NCBI RefSeq assembly: GCF_014640635.1
Contig: NZ_BMHI01000002.1
Span: forward strand, 620,001 to 684,000
Source: Flexivirga endophytica
Lineage (GTDB): Bacteria > Actinomycetota > Actinomycetes > Actinomycetales > Dermatophilaceae
Direction of reading: 5' to 3'
Length of the DNA stretch: 64,000 bases
A program made the translations under genes and the position numbers. The notes under the pieces were generated by a model. That model had not been told where the DNA came from, did no database searches, and saw only the letters and a list, made by a program, of their open reading frames with translations. Positions 17,862 through 25,082 of this stretch are shown one piece after another. Every line of letters starts with the position of its first letter. The first letter of the stretch is position 1.

Positions 17862-19157
17862 TCACGAGGCGGTCTGCGGGCCGTCCTCGGCGTAACAATC
17901 GGGCACGCCGTCGCCGTCCTCGTCGAGCGATTCCTGCTGTTGGATACGCCGGTATGTCGCGTTGCGCGACCGCAGCACCACGCTGGCGAGGATGGCCGCC
18001 AGCAGCGAACCGGCCAGGATCCCGAGCTTGACGTGCTCGTCCGCGGCCGAGCCGCTGCCGAACGCCAGCTCGCCGATCAACAGCGACACGGTGAAGCCCA
18101 CCCCGGCCAGCAGGCTGAGGCCGAAGACGTCGGACCACTCGAGATCGTCGTCCAGCTGTGCCCGGGTCAGCCGGACCATGAGTGCCGTGCCCCCGAAGAC
18201 GCCGACCGTCTTGCCGAGCACCAGGCCGACGACGACTCCGATGGTCACCGGATCGCGCAGCGCGTCGCCCAGCCCGCCCCCGACGACCGTCACGCCGGCC
18301 GCGCAGAAGGCGAACAGCGGGACACAGACCGCGGCGGAGAACGGCCGCAGCCTGCTGTCGATGCGACTGCCGAGCGACGAGCGCTCGTCACCCCGCGGTG
18401 ACACCGGCACCAGCAGCCCGAGGGCCACCCCGGCAACGGTCGCGTGCACCCCGGAGTTGAGCACCGCGAGCCAGGCGATCAGCCCGAGAGTGAGCAGTAG
18501 CAACGGGTTGCGGTTGCCGCGCATGGTCAGTCCGAACCCCGCCAAGGCGACCAACGCGACCGCGAGCCACACCGGGCTGATCGACGAGGTGTAGAACAGC
18601 GCGATGATCGTGATCGCGATCAGGTCGTCCACCACGGCGAGCGTGAGCAGGAACGACCGCAGCGCCGACGGTAGGTGGGTGCCGATCACCGCGAGCACCG
18701 CAAGGGCGAAGGCGATGTCGGTCGCGGTCGGGATGGCCCACCCCTCGAGCGCGCCGGCTCCGAGGGCCTGGCAGGCGGCATACAGGATGGCGGGGATGGC
18801 GACACCGCAGCAGGCGGCGACGATCGGCACGGCGGCCTTGCCGGGATCGCGTAGGGCGCCATGGGTGAATTCGTGTTTGAGCTCGAGACCGGCGAGGAAG
18901 AAGAAGATCGCCAGCAACCCGTCGGACGTCCAGTGCGCGAGGCTCAGCTGCAGGTGCAGCACATCCGGCCCGATCATCGCCGCGACCAGATCGTGGTAAC
19001 TGTCGCGCCACGGGCTGTTGGCCCAGACCAGGGCGGCGAGCGCGGCGAAGAGGAGCAGCGCGCCCCCGACGGTCTCCTGACGCAGCAATGCGGCGACGCG
19101 GCGGGCTTCGGGCCAATCGCCTCGGGTGAAGACACGTCGGATGGGCCGGATCGTCAT
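17862..19157 (-). CDS. nhaA: Na+/H+ antiporter NhaA
   Basis: The 431-residue antiporter exchanges sodium for protons and supports salt and alkaline pH tolerance. It has about twelve membrane segments. The paired aspartates of the ion-binding site are in LAVVDDLIAITIIAL, and the early SLAHWTSDGLLAIFFFLAGLELKHE segment is diagnostic. A C-terminal acidic tail (DEDGDGVPDCYAED) extends past the last helix. The ATG start lies inside a GTATGACG word, with an AAAGG ribosome-binding sequence upstream. Confidence 0.94.
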   Translation of the reverse strand: MTIRPIRRVFTRGDWPEARRVAALLRQETVGGALLLFAALAALVWANSPWRDSYHDLVAAMIGPDVLHLQLSLAHWTSDGLLAIFFFLAGLELKHEFTHGALRDPGKAAVPIVAACCGVAIPAILYAACQALGAGALEGWAIPTATDIAFALAVLAVIGTHLPSALRSFLLTLAVVDDLIAITIIALFYTSSISPVWLAVALVALAGFGLTMRGNRNPLLLLTLGLIAWLAVLNSGVHATVAGVALGLLVPVSPRGDERSSLGSRIDSRLRPFSAAVCVPLFAFCAAGVTVVGGGLGDALRDPVTIGVVVGLVLGKTVGVFGGTALMVRLTRAQLDDDLEWSDVFGLSLLAGVGFTVSLLIGELAFGSGSAADEHVKLGILAGSLLAAILASVVLRSRNATYRRIQQQESLDEDGDGVPDCYAEDGPQTAS

Positions 19158-19318
19158 ACAGGGCCTTTCGGTGTGCGGGGTCGGGTATTACTACGCCGAC
19201 CAGACTTCCCGGCACACCGCAGTCCAGTCTACCGATCACCGTTGACGGTCGAAACGGTCATTGACGGCGCAGCAGGGGAGTCAATCGCTGTTTCGAGCGT
19301 CAATCGCGGGTTGGGTCG

Positions 19319-20026
19319 TCAGCGGGCGGACGGGATCTGGCCCGAGAATCCGATGGTGTGGGCCGCGGTGCGGAAGGTGAACGTGCAGATGTGGTCGCCG
19401 GGCTCGAAGCTGCCCACGAACTGGCCGAAGAGGTCGAAACTGATGACGCCGAAGACCTGCGTCCACGCGGCCGCGAAGCGGATCAGCACGGTCTCGGGCA
19501 GCGCGGAATCGAGGGCGGCGCCGAGCTCCTTGGCCTGGCGGCGCACGGCCGGTCCGGCTGGTGGCATCGGGGCGTCGACGGCGAGTTCGCCTGATTGCCA
19601 GGCCTCTTCGATGAGTTGTATGGCGACAGCCGGTGTGCGCGCGGCATCGGTGACGGTGCCGCCGGGCGCGCGATAACCGGGGACCGGAGACCCGAACAAC
19701 AGGGCGTACTGGTGCGGGTGCTCGCGTGCCCAGGAGTAGATCGCTTCGCAGAGTGCGACGAAACGGCGGCCGGGCGCTGCACGGCCGGTGGTCGCCTCCT
19801 CGGCGACCTCGGCCAGGTCCCGATAGCCCCCGATGATGAGCGCCGTCAGCAGGTCGTCCCGGGAGGCGACGTAGCGGTAGACGGCCGAGGACACCATGCC
19901 CAGGTCCCGTGCGACGGCACGCAGGGACAGTGCGGCCGCGCCGTGCTCGGCGAGCTGCTGCCGCCCGGAGGTGAGGATCCGCTCCATGGTGTCGACGCGT
20001 GCACGTTCGCGAGGGGTCGGGCTCAT
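19319..20026 (-). CDS. TetR-family transcriptional repressor
   Basis: This 235-residue regulator has an N-terminal TetR helix-turn-helix (AALSLRAVARDLGMVSSAVY, then RYVASRDDLLTALI) and a C-terminal ligand domain of the WHG type (PGYRAPGGTVTDAARTP). The ATG at 20026 follows a very strong purine-rich ribosome site inside the 68-bp tandem repeat. Upstream, three mini-ORFs are chained to it through ATGA overlaps. It is divergent from a deazaflavin reductase gene, with two palindromes between them that are likely its operators. Confidence 0.88.
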   Translation of the reverse strand: MSPTPRERARVDTMERILTSGRQQLAEHGAAALSLRAVARDLGMVSSAVYRYVASRDDLLTALIIGGYRDLAEVAEEATTGRAAPGRRFVALCEAIYSWAREHPHQYALLFGSPVPGYRAPGGTVTDAARTPAVAIQLIEEAWQSGELAVDAPMPPAGPAVRRQAKELGAALDSALPETVLIRFAAAWTQVFGVISFDLFGQFVGSFEPGDHICTFTFRTAAHTIGFSGQIPSAR

Positions 20027-20094
20027 GGGCACCCCCTCCTCCGTCGGGCGTCCCCATCTGCCCGCGCTACTGGTCGCTCGCTCCGCTCGCTCAT
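20023..20094 (-). CDS. mini-ORF cassette, copy 3 (MSERSER...)
   Basis: This 23-codon ORF encodes MSERSER, an Arg/Ala-rich middle and ARRRRGCP. Its TGA overlaps the TetR ATG (ATGA), and its last codons carry the GGAGG-rich ribosome site for TetR. It is 68 bp from the next start upstream. Whether the peptide matters or only its translation is unknown. Confidence 0.55.
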   Translation of the reverse strand: MSERSERPVARADGDARRRRGCP

Positions 20095-20162
20095 GGGCAC
20101 CCCCTCCTCCGTCGGGCGTCCCCATCTGCCCGCGCTACTGGTCGCTCGCTCCGCTCGCTCAT
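20091..20162 (-). CDS. mini-ORF cassette, copy 2 (MSERSER...)
   Basis: An exact repeat of copy 3, 68 bp further upstream; its TGA overlaps the ATG of copy 3 as ATGA. Because 68 is not a multiple of three, successive copies lie in different frames and cannot fuse into one protein. Confidence 0.55.
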   Translation of the reverse strand: MSERSERPVARADGDARRRRGCP

Positions 20163-20221
20163 GGGCACCCCCTCCTCCGTCGGGCGTCCCCATCTGCCCG
20201 CGCTACTGGTCGCTCGCTCAT
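20159..20221 (-). CDS. mini-ORF cassette, copy 1 (shortened, MSERPVAR...)
   Basis: This first copy has 20 codons because three codons (SER) of the MSERSER start are missing; the rest matches copies 2 and 3. Its TGA overlaps the ATG of copy 2. It starts the chain that leads to the TetR gene. Confidence 0.5.
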   Translation of the reverse strand: MSERPVARADGDARRRRGCP

Positions 20222-20258
20222 GGGCCCATCGTGACAACTGTGAGCGCCAGACGCAAGA

Positions 20259-20273
20259 GAGAGCACTGCTCTT
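20259..20273. promoter_or_regulatory. TetR operator, imperfect copy
   Basis: The palindrome AGAGCACTGCTCT (20260-20272) repeats the core of the perfect palindrome 48 bp away. It lies between the divergent TetR and reductase genes. Confidence 0.6.
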
Positions 20274-20306
20274 GCAATCGGTGCGCGGACATGCTTTCCT
20301 AATTGT

Positions 20307-20321
20307 GAGAGCACTGCTCTC
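20307..20321. promoter_or_regulatory. TetR operator, perfect 15-bp palindrome
   Basis: GAGAGCACTGCTCTC is a perfect palindrome 25 bp before the reductase ATG. With its partner at 20259 it forms the likely operator pair of the divergent TetR repressor. Confidence 0.65.
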
Positions 20322-20345
20322 GTAACTACCTCGAAAGGTGTCGCC

Positions 20346-20783
20346 ATGGTTTCCGAACTCGACCTCTTCACCCGCATCACGAACGCGATCGTGAAGCGCC
20401 TGTCCCGTTTCGGGATCAGTGCATTCGGTGCGAAGGAGCTCGTGGTGACGGGCCGGAAGTCCGGTCAGCCGCACAGCACCCCGGTCAATCCGGTCCGGTT
20501 CGACGGCGGGCTTTATCTCGTCGCGCCCCGCGGTCAGACGCAGTGGGTGCGCAACGTGCGCCATACGCCTCAGGTCGTGCTCCGTTCGGGGAGGTCGCAG
20601 GACAGCTACACCGTGCAGGAGCTGCAGGGTGCGAGCGCCGTGCCGGTCATGCGGGTCTACCTGAAGAAGTGGGCCTGGGAGGTCGGCCGGTTCTTCCCCG
20701 AGGGGGTGACCGCGAAGTCGACGGACGACGAGATCGCCGCCGTCATCCCGGCCCACCCGGTCTTCCGACTGGTCCGGAAATGA
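20346..20783 (+). CDS. nitroreductase-family deazaflavin (F420)-dependent oxidoreductase
   Basis: This 145-residue protein belongs to the DUF385/Ddn-like split beta-barrel family that uses cofactor F420H2 (or binds flavins). The family motif TGRKSGQPHSTPV near residues 37-49 and the following WVRNVRHTPQVVLR segment are clear. It is probably repressed by the divergent TetR through the two palindromes upstream. AAAGGTG precedes the ATG. The next gene overlaps its stop (ATGA). Confidence 0.87.
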   Translation: MVSELDLFTRITNAIVKRLSRFGISAFGAKELVVTGRKSGQPHSTPVNPVRFDGGLYLVAPRGQTQWVRNVRHTPQVVLRSGRSQDSYTVQELQGASAVPVMRVYLKKWAWEVGRFFPEGVTAKSTDDEIAAVIPAHPVFRLVRK

Positions 20784-21154
20784 AGCGCGGGCCGGCAGGC
20801 GCCGGAGCAAGGCGATCGGCGACCGTCGGGGTTCACGACGTCGTGGCGTTCTTTGTCGAAATCTGTGCGCTGGTGCTGCTCGGCGCATGGGCCTGGCGCA
20901 TGGCGCCCGGAGCGGTGCTTGCCCGCTCGGCGGCTCTGGTCGTGGTGATCGGGGCAGCGGTCCTGCTGTGGAGTCTGTTCGCGGCGCCCAGGGCGACCTT
21001 CGACGTGCCTGTCGCCGCGATCGCGGTCAAGGCGCTCGTCCTCGGTGGGAGCGTGCTGGCGGCATACGCGATGGTTCCCGTGTTGCTCGCCACTTGTTTC
21101 GCAGTGCTGGTGGTGATCAACACGGCAACCGTCACGATGATGCGCTTGACTTGA
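20780..21154 (+). CDS. DUF2568/YrdB-like membrane protein
   Basis: The 124-residue product has four predicted hydrophobic helices after a basic N-terminus; segments VAFFVEICALVLLGAWAW and ALVLGGSVLAAYAM match the small YrdB/DUF2568 family of unknown function. Its ATG overlaps the reductase stop, so it is co-expressed with it. A GGCATAC word lies in the AAYAM codons. Confidence 0.7.
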   Translation: MKRGPAGAGARRSATVGVHDVVAFFVEICALVLLGAWAWRMAPGAVLARSAALVVVIGAAVLLWSLFAAPRATFDVPVAAIAVKALVLGGSVLAAYAMVPVLLATCFAVLVVINTATVTMMRLT

Positions 21155-21157
21155 CGC

Positions 21158-21766
21158 ATGCCGCTCACGGATGGGGAGATCGACGGTCTGGATGTCGCGG
21201 CGCGGCTGGCATTGATCCGTCGGCTCCGTCGCGGTGCGGTCGTCGACCGGGCGCTGCTCGATGCCGAGCGCCGCGTGCGGCGCCGACGCGCCGTCGCGCT
21301 GACGGTGACCGCCGTCGCTGCCGCGCTACTGGTCCCGTGGACGGCATACCTCGCGGTGAGCCTGCCCGACCAGTATGTCGCCAACGCCTGGGCGTTGACC
21401 TGGGTCGGCTTCGATGTGCTGTTGATCGTATTGCTCGGATTGACAGCGTTTTTCGCGTGGAAGCGGCGGATGTTGGTGGTGCTCACGTCGTTCGCCACCG
21501 GGGTGCTGCTGCTGGTCGACGTGTGGTTCGACATCACCACCTCCGACGCCGACGACCTGCACCTGTCCGTGGCGTCCGCGGTGCTCGTCGAGATCCCGCT
21601 TGCGGTATTCCTGATGGTGATGTCGATCGGCATCTCGTGGAAGCTCTCGGGCCTACTCAACGCGCTGACCGGATCCAGTGGGGTCGGCCGCTGGCGGATG
21701 CCGATCAGTGCCGAGATCGTGGCCGACGCCGTCGACACGGGCGAACCGGCGCCGACCGAGGGTTGA
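21158..21766 (+). CDS. four-helix membrane protein of unknown function
   Basis: I do not recognise the family. The 202-residue product has a charged cytoplasmic N-terminus (RLALIRRLRRG...LLDAERRVRRRR), four hydrophobic segments roughly at residues 48-70, 80-98, 105-120 and 138-160, and an acidic tail. It follows the DUF2568 gene after 3 bp and probably belongs to the same transcript. Similar four-helix proteins occur widely in actinobacteria. Confidence 0.65.
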   Translation: MPLTDGEIDGLDVAARLALIRRLRRGAVVDRALLDAERRVRRRRAVALTVTAVAAALLVPWTAYLAVSLPDQYVANAWALTWVGFDVLLIVLLGLTAFFAWKRRMLVVLTSFATGVLLLVDVWFDITTSDADDLHLSVASAVLVEIPLAVFLMVMSIGISWKLSGLLNALTGSSGVGRWRMPISAEIVADAVDTGEPAPTEG

Positions 21767-21774
21767 CAAGCACC

Positions 21775-21798
21775 AACGGTAAGTGGCAACTTACCGTT
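21775..21798. promoter_or_regulatory. ArsR operator overlapping the promoter
   Basis: A perfect inverted repeat, AACGGTAAG-N6-CTTACCGTT, ends one base before the GTG of the ArsR gene and lies downstream of a consensus -35 TTGACA (21763-21768). It is the likely autoregulatory operator; the transcript would be leaderless or nearly so. Confidence 0.7.
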
Positions 21799-21799
21799 C

Positions 21800-22117
21800 G
21801 TGACGACTTACCAAGATGCCTGGGCCGTGCTGGCCGATCCGAGCCGTCGCGCCATTGTGGAGGCGCTCGCGGATGAGCCTCGAGCAGTGGTTGACCTGGC
21901 GACCGCCCTGCCGATCAGTCGGCCGGCCGTCTCTCAGCACCTCAAGGTGCTCAAGGATGCGGGACTCGTGGCCGAGCAGGCCTCTGGCACGCGCCGCGTC
22001 TATCGCCTCAACCCTGTCGCGGTGGAGGCACTACGTGACCAGTTGGACGCCTTCTGGTCACGGACGCTCGCCCGATTCGGCGAGCAAGCGGGAGAAACGA
22101 AAGGAACCCGGTCATGA
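21800..22117 (+). CDS. ArsR-family winged-helix regulator
   Basis: This 105-residue repressor has the ArsR winged helix: VLADPSRRAIVEAL near residue 10, then recognition helix SRPAVSQHLKVLKDAGLV and the wing RRVYRLN. It lacks the cysteine metal site of classical ArsR, as usual for the subgroup paired with AHSA1-domain proteins. Its operator overlaps the promoter. The stop overlaps the downstream AHSA1 gene by ATGA, so both are regulated together. Confidence 0.9.
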   Translation: MTTYQDAWAVLADPSRRAIVEALADEPRAVVDLATALPISRPAVSQHLKVLKDAGLVAEQASGTRRVYRLNPVAVEALRDQLDAFWSRTLARFGEQAGETKGTRS

Positions 22118-22596
22118 CCACGACAACACCCGAGGTGCTGCGCACCGTGACGGTGCCACTGCCCGTCGCGGAGGCGTTCCGCGTCTTCACCGAGCAGTTC
22201 GATCTGATCAAACCCCGTGAGCACAACCTGATGCGGTCGCCGGTGGCGCGGACCGTGATGGAGGTGCGGCCCGGCGGTCGCATCTTCGACGAGGCAGAGA
22301 ACGGCGAGCAATGTGCCTGGGGCGAGGTGCTGGCCGTCGAGTCGCCGACACTGCTGCGCTTCGCGTGGCTCATCGGTCCGGACTGGCGCGTGCAGGACCG
22401 GGAGAACGCGAGCGAGGTGGAGGTGCGCTTCACCTCCGACGGGGCGGACGCCACGCAGGTCGAGCTGCGCCATTTCAAGCTCGACCGGCACGGGCCCGGA
22501 TGGGAGAGCCTCCCGGACTCCCTCGGCGGTGCCAACGGCTGGCCGCTCTATCTGCAGCGGTATGCCGACCTCGTCGCGACCTCGGCACGCGGCTGA
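22114..22596 (+). CDS. SRPBCC/AHSA1-domain protein
   Basis: This 160-residue protein is a START/Bet v1-like (AHSA1, SRPBCC) domain with a hydrophobic ligand cavity. The motif VPLPVAEAFRVFTEQFD opens the domain and GWESLPDSLGGANGWPLYL closes it. ArsR plus AHSA1 pairs are common in actinobacteria and the ligand is usually unknown. The ATG overlaps the regulator stop. Confidence 0.88.
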   Translation: MTTTTPEVLRTVTVPLPVAEAFRVFTEQFDLIKPREHNLMRSPVARTVMEVRPGGRIFDEAENGEQCAWGEVLAVESPTLLRFAWLIGPDWRVQDRENASEVEVRFTSDGADATQVELRHFKLDRHGPGWESLPDSLGGANGWPLYLQRYADLVATSARG

Positions 22597-22742
22597 CCGG
22601 CAGGCTCCCGCTAGACCGATGGCCCGGCGGCATACGCCGCCCGGGTGGTGGGCGCCTATCCTCGACGGGTCCAGCCGGGCCGGGCCGCCTTCGCGCCGGC
22701 CTCGGCTCTGATTCCGGCACCCAGGAGAGCGAGCACCACCCG

Positions 22743-23579
22743 ATGACAGCTGCGTTGACCGGTCTGACCGCGTTGCCGGGAGTCGCCGACGCGATCGACG
22801 CTGCACGGGAGGCCTGCACCCAGCTGCGCTGGCACGGTGCTCTTCGTCGCCGCGTGTCCGAGGTCGCCGCCGAGTCGCGCGTCCGCGGTGCGCGAGCCAG
22901 TGCGTTCCTGGAGGGCGCCGAGTTCTCGGTGGACCTGGTGCGCGACGTCATACGAGGTGCGACGCCGTTGGGCCACGACGGTCCGGAGGAGCAGGTGCTG
23001 CACGGGGCGATCCAGGCGACCAGCGTCACGGAGCAGTTGACGTCGGTGGTGTTGACGGCTCCGGCGCAGGCCTTGGCGCGGTTACACACCGCTGCCGCTG
23101 CCGACCTGGCCGCACCGGAGGAGCTGGGCCGGCCACGGCTGCCCGGCGAGACCGCTGCCGAGTTGCGCGACCTCGGCGCGGCGCCGGACGCGGCGGCCGC
23201 AGGCGCGCGGCTGCGTGGCGTCGTCGAACTGATCACCCGCGCGAAGGAGGAGCCGGGCATCCTGGTCGCCGCGATCGCGCACGCGGAAATTGCATCCGCT
23301 CGGCCCTTCGTCCACGGAAACGCTTTGGTGGCAAGGGCTTTGGAGCGTCTGCTGCTGCTGGTGCTCGGTGTCGATCCGACCGGTGCGGTGGTCAGCGAAG
23401 CCGGCTACTCGCGCCAGGGCGCTGTCGCGTATCAGGGGGCACTTGCGGCATACAGCGGCGGAAGCCCGGACGGTGTCGCACTGTGGTTGCGGCACTACGC
23501 CGAGTCGATCGTGGCGGGCGCCGCGGAGGGCACAGCGATCGCGGACGCGGTCCTGGCCGGCCGGCTCACCCAACGCTGA
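22743..23579 (+). CDS. degenerate Fic-like protein
   Basis: The 278-residue, largely helical protein resembles the Fic/Doc fold. The motif position of HPFxDGNGRxxR reads ARPFVHGNALVARAL here, so the catalytic histidine and the second half of the anion-binding loop are lost. It is therefore unlikely to transfer AMP. A helical N-terminal part with RGARASAFLEGAEF resembles the N-terminal region of Fic proteins. It stands immediately upstream of two non-coding RNAs. Function unknown. Confidence 0.6.
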   Translation: MTAALTGLTALPGVADAIDAAREACTQLRWHGALRRRVSEVAAESRVRGARASAFLEGAEFSVDLVRDVIRGATPLGHDGPEEQVLHGAIQATSVTEQLTSVVLTAPAQALARLHTAAAADLAAPEELGRPRLPGETAAELRDLGAAPDAAAAGARLRGVVELITRAKEEPGILVAAIAHAEIASARPFVHGNALVARALERLLLLVLGVDPTGAVVSEAGYSRQGAVAYQGALAAYSGGSPDGVALWLRHYAESIVAGAAEGTAIADAVLAGRLTQR

Positions 23580-23643
23580 GCGGCCCGTGCCGGGCGCTGG
23601 GCAGAGGGCGGATTGTCCGCCCGACACGGCGCAGATACAAGTC

Positions 23644-23672
23644 TTGTATGCCGGGCCCGATCGGAGTAGACC
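23644..23672 (+). promoter_or_regulatory. possible promoter of the 6S-like RNA
   Basis: TTGTAT (23644-23649) and TAGACC (23667-23672) are spaced by 17 bp, a weak match to a housekeeping promoter; transcription would start near 23680. The -35 overlaps a GTATGCCG word. Confidence 0.3.
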
Positions 23673-23679
23673 TTTAGTC

Positions 23680-23868
23680 ACGAACGACGGATGGGAATCC
23701 GACGAAGCACCGTTATCGAAACCGGCACCCACGCGGAGACAGTCCACGTTATGGACCGCTCGTCCGGGGCCTTGTGCCCCGGCGACAAACCTGAGGATGC
23801 ACGCCTGGTAACCGGAGGTAGAAAGCGGTTGATGGCCCCGCCACGCAAGTGGCGGGGCCATCACTCTG
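23680..23868 (+). ncRNA. candidate Ms1/scr3559-type 6S-like RNA
   Basis: About 190 bp without a plausible ORF end in a 14-bp perfect terminator hairpin (23831-23862, loop GCAA). An internal hairpin CCGGGGCCTTGTGCCCCGG lies near 23764. The assignment rests on position: in Mycobacterium the Ms1 (MTS2823) RNA, and in Streptomyces the 6S-like scr3559, are encoded beside the 6C RNA and the CpaE-like gene, as here. Length is close to scr3559. I cannot verify the secondary structure by eye; it could be another small RNA. Confidence 0.5.
23831..23862 (+). terminator. 14-bp terminator hairpin
   Basis: A perfect stem, GATGGCCCCGCCAC with its complement, closes a GCAA tetraloop. It lacks a long U tract, as usual in high-GC actinobacteria, and ends the candidate 6S-like RNA. 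Confidence 0.8.
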
Positions 23869-24016
23869 TGCGGTGCAAATCGCCGTCGACGGCGCCGCAT
23901 GTCGGCGGTATGCCGAAACTTCGCCAAGTGGCGCACCCCGCGGGAAGTGCGACCGAGTCGGCCACTGAAAACAAGCGATTTTGCGGCGGTCGGCCAGTGG
24001 GGGCGAAGACCGGCTC

Positions 24017-24056
24017 ATCCTTACTCGACACCTGTCCTTCTGGGGAAGGTAAGGAT
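24017..24056. other. hairpin between the two RNAs
   Basis: ATCCTTAC (24017-24024) pairs with GTAAGGAT (24049-24056), enclosing a smaller CTTC/GAAG stem. The 230 bp between the two RNAs has no credible ORF; the HAD-phosphatase gene found here in mycobacteria is absent. Confidence 0.4.
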
Positions 24057-24115
24057 TTCTTATGGGAACGTCGGCGGCCATTGTTTTGCGGCTGACGGCC
24101 ACTCACACTTGAAGA

Positions 24116-24220
24116 CGAAGCGCTCCCTTCCAGGTCGCAGCGCCGCAACGGGCTCCTACCCCCCCAGGGGCCCGGTTGCAACTGAAGACCCCCGCCTACC
24201 CCCCCGGCGGGGGTCTTCAT
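24116..24220 (+). ncRNA. 6C RNA
   Basis: Two consecutive hairpins each expose a run of seven cytosines: arms 24145-24157/24166-24179 with C7 at 24159-24165, and a perfect 13-bp stem 24184-24196/24206-24218 with loop TACCCCCCC. This is the hallmark of the actinobacterial 6C RNA (B11 in Mycobacterium tuberculosis), a trans-acting small RNA linked to DNA replication, cell division and stress genes. Its location directly upstream of the CpaE-like gene on the same strand is conserved. A TTGTTT-N17-CACACT promoter (24081-24109) fits a start near 24116; the second hairpin is the terminator. Confidence 0.85.
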
Positions 24221-24377
24221 ATGTCCGGGATGGATCCCGCAGCACGAAGCCCGCTGCGAATGCCGACCGACCGACCATCCGGTCCCCTCATCCACACCCC
24301 GTCAAGTGGTCGGCCGGCATCCACAAGTAGCGACGTCGCCACTTCGATTCGGGTTCCGAGGATTCCACGATCAGTCC

Positions 24378-25082
24378 ATGACAGAGGCGAAGACGGTCGC
24401 GGTGATCGGCGGCGGCACGGGTGCCGGCGCGACGACATTGCTGGTGGCACTGGCGATGCGAGCACAGGCTGCCGGTCGGCGGGTCTGTGCCGTGGATGCC
24501 GACCCGTGCGGCGGTGGCCTCGATGTCGCCTTCGGCATCGAGACCGGGCCGGGAGTGCGCTGGGAGGATCTGCTCGGCTCGGACGGTCCACTGGACGGCG
24601 CGCGACTCGCCGAGCGGCTGCCGGGGCGGGACACCCGGCCGGGTGTGCTGTCCTTCGGGCGCCAGTGGTGCACGGTTCCGGACGAGTTGTTCGATCGCAC
24701 GCTCGAGGGGCTGCGCGACGCCCACGACCTGGTCCTGATCGACGTCGGACGCCACCGGGCGACACGGGCGACTGTGGCCGGCCACGACGAGTTGGTCCTG
24801 GTCGCGCGTGGGACGGCCAGTGGGCTCGCCGCGGCCGGTGCGACGGCGCAACGCATCGAGCGACTGCCGAGTCTCGTGGTCCGCGGTGCCGGCGCCCCGT
24901 CCGCACGGGAAGCAGCCGCCGCGCTCGGCATGCAGCTCGCGGCCGTGCTGCCCACTGACCGGCGGCTGGCGATCGACGCCGAGCGCGGCGTGCCCGCCGG
25001 GTCACGGGCAAGGTCCGCGTATGTCGGTGAGTGCGACACGCTCCTGCGCGACCTCCTGCTGGGTGAGGACGTCGCGGCATGA
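24378..25082 (+). CDS. CpaE/TadZ-like (septum-site-determining-like) protein
   Basis: This 234-residue MinD/ParA-like protein is the first gene of the Tad operon, where CpaE/TadZ proteins place the pilus machine. The P-loop is deviant: GGGTGAGATTLL lacks both lysines of the MinD-type Walker A, whereas the DADPCGGGLDVAFG and LVLIDVGRHR regions remain. Mycobacterial Ssd (Rv3660c) is the comparable gene beside the 6C RNA. I chose the ATG at 24378 just after the 6C terminator; upstream in-frame codons are not conserved in style. The stop overlaps the TadA start (ATGA). Confidence 0.85.
   Translation: MTEAKTVAVIGGGTGAGATTLLVALAMRAQAAGRRVCAVDADPCGGGLDVAFGIETGPGVRWEDLLGSDGPLDGARLAERLPGRDTRPGVLSFGRQWCTVPDELFDRTLEGLRDAHDLVLIDVGRHRATRATVAGHDELVLVARGTASGLAAAGATAQRIERLPSLVVRGAGAPSAREAAAALGMQLAAVLPTDRRLAIDAERGVPAGSRARSAYVGECDTLLRDLLLGEDVAA

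Larger units (their letters stand above)
20024..20221. repeat. tandem repeat of 68, 68 and 59 bp
   Basis: Three head-to-tail units, start-to-start distances 68, 68 and 59 bp, each containing a ribosome-binding site and ATG on the minus strand. The unit also holds the GCTCGCTCCGCTCGCT string common in actinobacterial short repeats. Variation in copy number by slippage is likely. Confidence 0.9.

Noticed and set aside
20024-20221. CRISPR-like array
   Set aside because: The units are directly adjacent without unique spacers, too few, and encode overlapping mini-ORFs.
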